This document shows, piece by piece, positions 58,846 to 64,000 of a stretch of 64,000 bases of DNA; within the stretch, counting starts at the first letter, position 1; each line of letters starts with the position of its first letter. The translations under genes were made by a program, and so were the position numbers. The notes beneath the pieces are model-generated. The model was not told where the DNA came from. It ran no database searches and saw only the letters and a list, made by a program, of their open reading frames with translations. The stretch lies in NCBI GenBank assembly GCA_028284325.1, contig JANQRX010000002.1, positions 124,001-188,000 of the forward strand, given 5' to 3'. The stretch comes from Bauldia sp. (GTDB lineage: Bacteria; Pseudomonadota; Alphaproteobacteria; Rhizobiales; Kaistiaceae).

Positions 58846-59544
58846 CTACCACTTTTCGACGAACGGCCGGGCTTCGACCTCGAACGACCAGGCCGAACGG
58901 GGCTGGCGGGTCAGCCAGTGGGCGGCTTCGGCGAGATCGGCCGGCCGGATGAAGGCCTCGTCGGGCTTGTCCGGCATCCGTTCGCGCGTGCGCGGCAGGT
59001 CGACCATGCCGTCGACGATGATCAGCGCCACGTGGATGCCGGCGGGGCCGAGATGCTTGGCCATCGATTCCGCGAGACTGCGTTGCGCCGCCTTCGCCGG
59101 TGCGAACGCCGCGGTCATCGGCGCGCCGCGGCGTGAGGCGGTGGCGCCGATGATGACGATGTTGCCGGCGCCCTTCTGCTTCATGCTCGGGATCACGGCC
59201 TTGGCGGCGTGGAACAGGCCGGCCGCATTGACCCGCCACGCGCGCTCGAAATCGTCGCCCGAGACATCCTCGATGGACGCGAACACGCCCGATCCGGCGT
59301 TGTAGACCAGCGTGTCGACGGGGCCCATGTCCCGCGCCACGGCGGCCAGCACGTCGGTCACCGATGCGGCGTCGGCGGCATCGCAGGCATAGGCGCGGGC
59401 GCCCGCCATCTCGCCGGCCAGCTTCGACGACAGGTCGGTGCTGCGCGACAGCATCGCCACGCGATGGTCGTCGCCGAACCGCCTCGCCAGCGCGGCGCCG
59501 TTGCCGGGGCCGATGCCGATCACCGCACAAATCTTGTCGGTCAT
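58846..59544 (-). CDS. SDR-family protein with Phe in place of the catalytic Tyr
   Basis: 232-residue Rossmann-fold protein of the short-chain dehydrogenase superfamily. Nucleotide loop [27 protein letters not shown] (NAG), and [10 protein letters not shown] before the site where the family has Tyr-x3-Lys; here it is Phe147-Ala-Pro-Ala-Lys151. The lysine is kept but the proton-donor tyrosine is lost. Similar Phe-containing members are known in a subgroup of SDR proteins. It may bind NAD(P) without normal oxidoreductase chemistry. ATG after ACGGAGGAACATC, 39 bases inside the longest frame. Divergent from the cupin gene. Confidence 0.85.
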   Translation of the reverse strand: MTDKICAVIGIGPGNGAALARRFGDDHRVAMLSRSTDLSSKLAGEMAGARAYACDAADAASVTDVLAAVARDMGPVDTLVYNAGSGVFASIEDVSGDDFERAWRVNAAGLFHAAKAVIPSMKQKGAGNIVIIGATASRRGAPMTAAFAPAKAAQRSLAESMAKHLGPAGIHVALIIVDGMVDLPRTRERMPDKPDEAFIRPADLAEAAHWLTRQPRSAWSFEVEARPFVEKW

Positions 59545-59669
59545 GATGTTCCTCCGTCGTGGGCCCGCGGGCTTGCGTCCCAACTATAGCGGCGAGCGGC
59601 GCGGGGAAGGGTGCGCCGACGTGGTACACCTTCCGTCGTCACGAACCGCTCCCATCAGGACGATCCGCC

Positions 59670-60164
59670 ATGGCCAAACGCATCGACGCCGCCGATCTGC
59701 CGCCCGTCGTCGGCACGCTCTATCCGTCGCCCTATGACGTGCCCTGTCGGGCGCGGGAACGGAGCAAGCTGGGGGACGCCGCCGGCCTGACGCAGTTCGG
59801 CGTCAATCTCCTGCGCCTGCCGCCGGGCGCCTGGTCGAGCCAGCGGCATTGGCACACGCATTCCGACGAGTTCGTCTATGTGCTGAGCGGTGAGGTCGTG
59901 CTGGCGACCAATGCCGGTGAGGAAACGTTGCGCGCCGGCGACGCGGCCGGATTCGTGGCCGGTGACGAGGACGGACATCACCTCATGAACCGGAGCGATA
60001 CAGACGCGCTGGTGCTTGAAATCGGGACGCGTGTCGATGGCGATGCCGCGACCTATCCGGATATCGATCTCCTAATGCCGGCCGATGCCCGGCCGGCCGT
60101 TTATACCCGTCGCGACGGTACGCCTTACGCCGACATCCGCCGGCGCGGACCGGACGACGACTGA
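59670..60164 (+). CDS. Cupin-domain protein
   Basis: 164-residue single-cupin protein. The two cupin motifs are RHWHTHSDEFVYVLSGEVVL (His, His, Glu metal ligands) and GDEDGHHLMNRSDTDALVLE, the latter ending in the metal His. Pro/Arg segments at both ends are not conserved. Homologues are annotated as transcriptional-regulator-like or sugar-binding cupins; no catalytic role is known. Start ATG after CAGGACGATCCGCC. Followed 45 bases later by a VOC gene on the same strand. Confidence 0.85.
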   Translation: MAKRIDAADLPPVVGTLYPSPYDVPCRARERSKLGDAAGLTQFGVNLLRLPPGAWSSQRHWHTHSDEFVYVLSGEVVLATNAGEETLRAGDAAGFVAGDEDGHHLMNRSDTDALVLEIGTRVDGDAATYPDIDLLMPADARPAVYTRRDGTPYADIRRRGPDDD

Positions 60165-60209
60165 GCGGCCGCGTTGGCAGGCGCCGGTCAGGCGACTACA
60201 CTTCGCGGC

Positions 60210-60653
60210 ATGAGCGAAGCAGGCGGTTTTCCCCTCGAGGGGATGGAACTCACCCACATCCTGGTGGTGTCGGACCTCCATCGAAGCATGGCGTTCTATC
60301 GCGACGTTCTGGGCGCCGAGCCCTATCGCGATTACGGCGGGACGTCGGCGGTTTTTCGCTTTCAGGGCGCGTGGCTTCTGCTGGTGACGCCCGGCGGACC
60401 GACCGACGACAAGCCCGATGTCCACTTTGCGCCGCCCGATGCGCCGAATCACGTATCGCACGCCATGACCATCCGCGTGCCCGATTGCCAGGCGGCCTAC
60501 GGCATCCTGAAGGATCGGGGCGCGGCCTTCCTGACCCCGCCGGTCGATCACGGGGCTGAGGTGCGGGCGTTCTTCCGTGATCCCGACGGCCACCTGTTCG
60601 AGATCAGCGAATACCGCGGTGGCGCGGGGCTTTCGGCCGAAACCGAGACTTGA
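60210..60653 (+). CDS. VOC (glyoxalase/dioxygenase-like) family protein
   Basis: 147-residue VOC protein. N-terminal LTHILVVSDLHRSMAFYRDVLGAEPYRDYG and C-terminal AFFRDPDGHLFEISEYRGG give the typical two-module fold, quoted here as SMAFYRDVLGAEPY and RDPDGHLFEISE. His and Glu in the latter are probable metal ligands. Substrate unknown; could be a lyase or ring-cleavage dioxygenase. The ATG at MSEAGGFPLEG is preferred; a second ATG 33 bases on, after CGAGGGG, is possible. Confidence 0.82.
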   Translation: MSEAGGFPLEGMELTHILVVSDLHRSMAFYRDVLGAEPYRDYGGTSAVFRFQGAWLLLVTPGGPTDDKPDVHFAPPDAPNHVSHAMTIRVPDCQAAYGILKDRGAAFLTPPVDHGAEVRAFFRDPDGHLFEISEYRGGAGLSAETET

Positions 60654-60752
60654 AGTCGGCTTCGGACCAACGCGCGCGCCTGTAAGACGACCGGTGTGGA
60701 TGACGCCGGCATCCTGTGTCCGCCATCATAGCTTTCCACGGGCAGGGCAGTG

Positions 60753-60758
60753 TATAAT
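60753..60758 (+). promoter_or_regulatory. Candidate -10 element of the BA14K-like gene
   Basis: A perfect TATAAT lies 46 bases before the BA14K-like ATG in TGTATAATCG. The -35 region (around 60730-60738, CTTTCC) is poor, so the promoter, if real, depends on the strong -10. No other feature was seen in this 150-base interval. Confidence 0.4.
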
Positions 60759-60803
60759 CGTTAGTTACAGGCAACCGATGCATCCCAACGGCAGGAGACG
60801 TTC

Positions 60804-61085
60804 ATGAAGAAACTCGCCGCCTTGAGTCTGGGCGTGGCCCTGTTTGCAGCCACCCTGACCAGCGCGCCGCAGCAGGCGAAGGCCGACAATCCCGTGTTGT
60901 TCTTTGGTGCCGTCGTGGTCGGCGCTGCTGTCGCCTACCATCTCTTGCACCCGCACGGCTTCCACACGCTTCACTGGAAGCATGTCCGCTGGTGCGAGGC
61001 GAACTTCAAGACCTACAACCGCTACACGGACATGTACTACTATAAGCCCGGCAAGCAGCGGCGCTGCAACTCGCCGTACAACTAG
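60804..61085 (+). CDS. Small secreted BA14K-like protein
   Basis: 93-residue exported protein. Signal peptide KKLAALSLGVALFAATLTSA ending in a QAKA cleavage site; then a hydrophobic stretch VLFFGAVVVGAAVAYHLL that may stay in the membrane, and a C-terminal domain HVRWCEANFKTYNRYTDMYY followed by GKQRRCNSPYN, which matches the BA14K pattern (two Cys, Trp, aromatic residues), found in Brucella and other Hyphomicrobiales as lectin-like or immunogenic proteins. ATG after CAGGAGACGTTC. Function here is unknown. Confidence 0.8.
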   Translation: MKKLAALSLGVALFAATLTSAPQQAKADNPVLFFGAVVVGAAVAYHLLHPHGFHTLHWKHVRWCEANFKTYNRYTDMYYYKPGKQRRCNSPYN

Positions 61086-61196
61086 CGGACAGGGCAGCCG
61101 TTACCTTGTGACGGCGCGGACATCATCGGGGTGGCGATGGCGAAAGCCGGCGCCACCCTTTTTCGTGACCGTCGGCATGCGGACGGGACAGGCAGG

Positions 61197-62882
61197 ATGA
61201 GCGACAGGGACCGGATATCGGCCGCTGAGGCCATTCTGCGCGCGCTCCGTCTGAATGACGTCGACCATCTCTTCATCAATCCCGGCAGCGATTTCGCGCC
61301 CGTCATCGAGGCCTACGCCGGGACCGGCGGGCAGGGCATCCCGCACGCGATCGTCGCGGCCCACGAGAACGTCGTGGTGGGTATGGCCCACGGCTACCAC
61401 CTGGCCACCGGCCGCATGGCCGCGGCGGCCGTGCACGTGAACGTCGGGCTGGCGAACGCCGCCATGGGGCTCCTCAACGCCCACGCCGACGACGTGCCGA
61501 TCTTCATGCTTTCGGGCCGCAACCCGCTCACCGAAGGGCAGCGGTTGGGTAGCCGGCAAACACCGATCCAGTACGGCCAGGAGATGTTCGACCAGACCGG
61601 CATGGTGCGGGAAGCAGTCAAATGGGACTACGAACTGCGCTATGCGGAAAACGCCGCCGATCTGGTGAGCCGCGGCTGCGCGATCGCCTGCACGGAGCCG
61701 CAGGGCGCCGTCTACCTGTCCCTGCCACGCGAGCCGCTGTGCGAACTGACGGAGATGCCCGGCCCGCCGGTTCAGGTAGCGCCGGCCCGGACCCATCCCG
61801 ACCCGGACGCGATCGCGACGGCCGCGCGCAAGCTGGCCGCGGCGGACAACCCGCTGATCATCTGCTCACGCGGCGATGCCGCCGGCGACGTCGGCGACCT
61901 GGTGCAGGCGATCGCCACTGAGAATGCGATCGCGGTCAGCGAGGTGTTCGTCACCCGCAACGTCCTGCCGACCGACTTCGTGAACAGCGTCGGCGGCAAC
62001 ATCGCCGCCCACCTGCCCGACGCGGATGTCGTTCTGGTGGTCGACGCCAGCGTTGCCTGGATCGCGGGGAGCGCGTCGCCGGCGCCCGACGCGGAGGTCA
62101 TCCACCTCGGCCCCGATCCGCTCTTCGCGCGCATGCCGGTGCGCGGCTACAGGACCACACAGGCGATCCCGTGCAATGCCGTGGCCGGGCTGACGGCGCT
62201 GCACGCGGCACTCCCCGGCAAACTGAATCCGGCGCGTCAGGCTGGAATCGCCGCCCGCCACGACGCCTTCCGGGCGCGGATCGCAGCCAAGGCCGAGGCT
62301 GGTCGGTCCGGGCTCGCCAACAAGCCGTGGGTGGCGTCCTGCGTCTCCGATATCCTCGACGACGGCACCGTCTTCTCCGAGCGCGGGGGACCGCTGCCCC
62401 TTTTCCACGTCGACGGTCCGAACCAGTGGTTCGGCAACACGCAGGCCGGCGGCCTTGGCTGGGCGCTGCCGGCCGCGCTCGGCTGTCAGCTCGCCGATCG
62501 CGACAGGCTCACCGTGTGCGTGATCGGCGACGGCAGCTACATGTTCGCCAATCCGGTGGCGTGCCATCAGGTCGCCGCGGCGCAGGACTTGCCGGTGCTG
62601 ATGGTGGTCCTCAACAATGGCGGCTACGACGCCGTTCGCCTGTCGACCCTCGAGGTCTATCCCGAAGGCGAGGCGGCGCGGGCCAATCACGTACCCATGG
62701 CGCCGCTCACCCCGTCGCCGGAGTTCGCGCGCATCGCCGCGGCGGCGGGGTGCCGTGCCGAGACGGTCGAGAAGGCCGAGGACCTGCCAGCGGCGCTGGC
62801 GCGTGCCCGTGACTACGTCCGCGATGAGCGCCAGCAGGTGCTCCTCGACGTCAGGATCGGCCCCGACGACGGCGAGAAGTAG
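61197..62882 (+). CDS. Thiamine-diphosphate-dependent enzyme, acetolactate synthase/benzoylformate decarboxylase-like
   Basis: 561-residue three-domain ThDP enzyme. The N-terminal pyrimidine domain has the activating Glu57 in VAAHENVVVGMAHGYHLATG, the central domain follows, and the C-terminal diphosphate domain has VIGDGSYMFANPVAC and VVLNNGGYDAV (GDG-x-N motif). No FAD-binding signature is evident, and no small regulatory subunit gene follows, so a biosynthetic acetolactate synthase is unlikely. It could be a 2-oxoacid decarboxylase or a carboligase; the substrate is unknown. Start ATG after GGCAGG. The 44 bases between its stop and tRNA-Glu have no clear terminator. Confidence 0.85.
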   Translation: MSDRDRISAAEAILRALRLNDVDHLFINPGSDFAPVIEAYAGTGGQGIPHAIVAAHENVVVGMAHGYHLATGRMAAAAVHVNVGLANAAMGLLNAHADDVPIFMLSGRNPLTEGQRLGSRQTPIQYGQEMFDQTGMVREAVKWDYELRYAENAADLVSRGCAIACTEPQGAVYLSLPREPLCELTEMPGPPVQVAPARTHPDPDAIATAARKLAAADNPLIICSRGDAAGDVGDLVQAIATENAIAVSEVFVTRNVLPTDFVNSVGGNIAAHLPDADVVLVVDASVAWIAGSASPAPDAEVIHLGPDPLFARMPVRGYRTTQAIPCNAVAGLTALHAALPGKLNPARQAGIAARHDAFRARIAAKAEAGRSGLANKPWVASCVSDILDDGTVFSERGGPLPLFHVDGPNQWFGNTQAGGLGWALPAALGCQLADRDRLTVCVIGDGSYMFANPVACHQVAAAQDLPVLMVVLNNGGYDAVRLSTLEVYPEGEAARANHVPMAPLTPSPEFARIAAAAGCRAETVEKAEDLPAALARARDYVRDERQQVLLDVRIGPDDGEK

Positions 62883-62926
62883 CGCTCCCCGGAGGCTCGG
62901 CGAAAGCGCTAAGTCCTTGAAAACAC

Positions 62927-63002
62927 TGGTACGCCCTAGGGGACTCGAACCCCTGTTTCCGCCGTGAAAGGGCGGCGTCCTAGACCACTAGACGAAGGGC
63001 GC
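62927..63002 (-). tRNA. tRNA-Glu (anticodon TTC)
   Basis: A 76-base cloverleaf on the minus strand: acceptor GCGCCCT with AGGGCGT (a G-T pair at position 1), D arm TCTAG-TGGTCTAGGA, anticodon arm CCGCC/GGCGG with loop CTTTCAC (anticodon TTC, codons GAA/GAG), T arm AGGGG-TTCGAGT-CCCCT. CCA is encoded. No flanking repeat was noted. Confidence 0.96.
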
Positions 63003-63060
63003 AGGCGCGCGCCTTATATAAGGCTTGCCCCGCGGCGCAAAGACCCAATACGGGCCGGCG

Positions 63061-63480
63061 CTACCAGGAGCCGGTGTTCTCCATCGACGCCCACGGTTCC
63101 TGCGGCGGCAGGCGGTCGCCCTTCTGCAGGAGCTCGACCGAGATGCCGTCCGGCGACCGCACGAACGCCATGTTGCCGTCGCGCGGCGGCCGATTGATGG
63201 TCACGCCCGCGTCCATCAGCTTCTGGCAGAACGCATAGATGTCGTCGACCTCGTAGGCGAGGTGACCGAAGTTGCGTCCGCCCGTGTACTCCTCCGGATC
63301 CCAGTTGAACGTGAGTTCGATCGGCGCCTCGGGCTGGCCGGGGGGCGCGAGGAAGATCAGCGTGTAGCGACCGCCCTCGTTCTCGTGCCGCCGTAGCTCC
63401 TCGAGACCGAGAAGGTCGCGATAGAATCTCAGTGACGCGTCGACATCCGCGACGCGAACCATCGTGTGCAGGTACTTCAT
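63061..63480 (-). CDS. gloA: Lactoylglutathione lyase (glyoxalase I family)
   Basis: 139-residue VOC enzyme of the glyoxalase I type, which converts the methylglyoxal-glutathione adduct to S-lactoylglutathione. Typical parts: [64 protein letters not shown] (first 14 residues plus FGHLAYEV), and [16 protein letters not shown]. The His in TMVRV region, Glu in the ELTFNW strand, His in GHLAYEV and Glu in ISVELLQ fit the nickel/zinc site. A longer C-terminal end than E. coli GloA. Divergent from the cold-shock gene. Confidence 0.9.
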   Translation of the reverse strand: MKYLHTMVRVADVDASLRFYRDLLGLEELRRHENEGGRYTLIFLAPPGQPEAPIELTFNWDPEEYTGGRNFGHLAYEVDDIYAFCQKLMDAGVTINRPPRDGNMAFVRSPDGISVELLQKGDRLPPQEPWASMENTGSW

Positions 63481-63553
63481 TGTGTGTCACCGCCAATTGC
63501 AACCGGGGCGCCTAACCTAGCCCGTCACGGCGCGATGACAACCATAGGATCAC

Positions 63554-63569
63554 TGTGACATGGGTCACA
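63554..63569. promoter_or_regulatory. CRP-type palindrome (TGTGA-N6-TCACA)
   Basis: TGTGACATGGGTCACA is an exact match to the consensus half-sites of the CRP/FNR family with the normal six-base spacer. It lies 74 bases upstream of gloA and 126 bases before the cold-shock gene, so it could serve either divergent gene. The 214-base interval also contains a T7 run (63636-63642), without a hairpin before it. Confidence 0.55.
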
Positions 63570-63649
63570 CAGACATGTGCACCAAGCAGCCGGAGTGCTA
63601 TTTGGGGGTGGTCATGGACCTGCCGGGTGATATGCTTTTTTTCAAGAGA

Positions 63650-63667
63650 ATCGGTGGGCTGACCGAT
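63650..63667 (+). repeat. Hairpin in the leader of the cold-shock gene
   Basis: ATCGGT and ACCGAT pair over GGGCTG, 27 bases before the ATG. Leaders of cold-shock genes often fold and control translation with temperature; this small stem may be part of one, but the match is short. Confidence 0.35.
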
Positions 63668-63694
63668 CGATGCGGCGCGTGGGGCGTGTAGTTC

Positions 63695-64000
63695 ATGGGA
63701 GCCAAGCTCTCCACAGTTCAGGAAACCGACGAGCGTCTCGAAGAGACGCCAACCGACCTGATCGAAGTCTCCGGCACCATCAAATGGTTCGACGCATCAA
63801 AGGGCTACGGTTTCATCATCCCCGATGACGAGCTGCCCGACGTTCTTCTCCATGTGACCTGTCTCCGGCGCGGCGGTTTCCAGACCGCCTATGAAGGCGC
63901 GCGCGTGGTGTGCGAGGCCTTCGACCGGCCGAAGGGCCTGCAGGCGTTTCGCGTGCTCAGCATGGACGAGGCCACCGCCGTTCGGCCGCCGCAGGTCGCG
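63695..64000 (+). CDS. Cold-shock-domain protein (5' part; runs off the window)
   Basis: The ATG opens a frame of 102 codons that reaches the window end without a stop. It has an acidic N-terminal extension (LEETPTDLIEVSG), then a cold-shock domain with the RNA-binding motifs IKWFDASKGYGFIIPDD (RNP1) and DVLLHVTCL (RNP2-like). The length already exceeds one domain, and alphaproteobacteria have a family of such proteins with two tandem cold-shock domains; the second would lie beyond the window. They bind RNA and act as RNA chaperones. The ATG has a weak ribosome binding site. Confidence 0.9.
   Translation, partial: MGAKLSTVQETDERLEETPTDLIEVSGTIKWFDASKGYGFIIPDDELPDVLLHVTCLRRGGFQTAYEGARVVCEAFDRPKGLQAFRVLSMDEATAVRPPQVA

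Noticed and set aside
63630-63645. T7 run as an intrinsic terminator
   Set aside because: No GC stem precedes it in either direction; it more likely belongs to the leader of the cold-shock gene.

Overview
This is a 64 kb piece of ordinary chromosome from a GC-rich alphaproteobacterium, almost certainly a Hyphomicrobiales (Rhizobiales) member. The evidence is gene order and content: a single Rsh followed by DUF2062-pdxJ-acpS-lepB-rnc-era-recO-parC; the ldtR/ldtP pair next to glyA-nrdR-ribD-ribE-ribH-nusB-thiL; chaperone-yceD-plsX-fabH-ihfA-merR; the aminotransferase-hom-glpX-recJ string; and DUF6163, DUF2842 and BA14K-type proteins. The genus cannot be read from the sequence. Coding density is very high, no gap exceeds about 250 bases, and I see no insertion sequence, prophage, CRISPR array or rRNA.

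Layout. 1-9.5 kb: stringent response, cofactor and carrier-protein activation, protein export, RNA processing and repair, all on the plus strand, ending in parC, whose stop overlaps the convergent leucyltransferase gene. 9.6-11.6 kb: a minus-strand hemB-RDD-DUF2267 group. 11.7-21 kb: DUF6163, the peptidoglycan pair ldtR-ldtP, then glyA-nrdR-ribD-ribE-ribH-nusB-thiL (junctions from nrdR onward overlap by 1-4 bases) and an MFS exporter-like gene. 21-29.5 kb: proton-pumping pyrophosphatase, BamE, the cytochrome bc1 assembly chaperone, the phospholipid/fatty-acid start genes, ihfA, a MerR regulator and a PLP dehydratase.

29.7-42.7 kb is the main accessory block: a Wzx/Wzy-type exopolysaccharide locus (GNAT/FemAB-like protein, flippase, GT2, polysaccharide deacetylase, EamA transporter, O-antigen ligase/polymerase, initiating phosphotransferase, GT4, Wza-like export lipoprotein, Wzc-like chain-length protein), with a tRNA-Pro gene in the middle. 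The Wzc-like protein keeps the kinase fold region but has lost the Walker A lysine. Short TTAACCAT/GTTAAC elements lie upstream of several of its transcription units.

42.7-64 kb returns to housekeeping: heme A synthase, a hydratase, argC, the L13/S9 ribosomal operon, a HIRAN protein, an O-acetylhomoserine sulfhydrylase, a lytic transglycosylase, polyhydroxyalkanoate synthase, the aminotransferase-hom-glpX-recJ string, and then a run of small or less-known genes: a membrane-anchored collagen-like protein with 17 Gly-X-Y triplets, an SDR lacking the catalytic tyrosine, a cupin, two VOC proteins, a BA14K-like secreted protein, an orphan thiamine-diphosphate enzyme, tRNA-Glu, and the start of a cold-shock-domain gene behind a CRP-type palindrome.

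I do not see a clearly new multi-gene system. The best leads are the pseudo-kinase co-polymerase with its shared upstream motifs, the minimal collagen-like protein, and a perfect 16-base palindrome upstream of the L13 operon.
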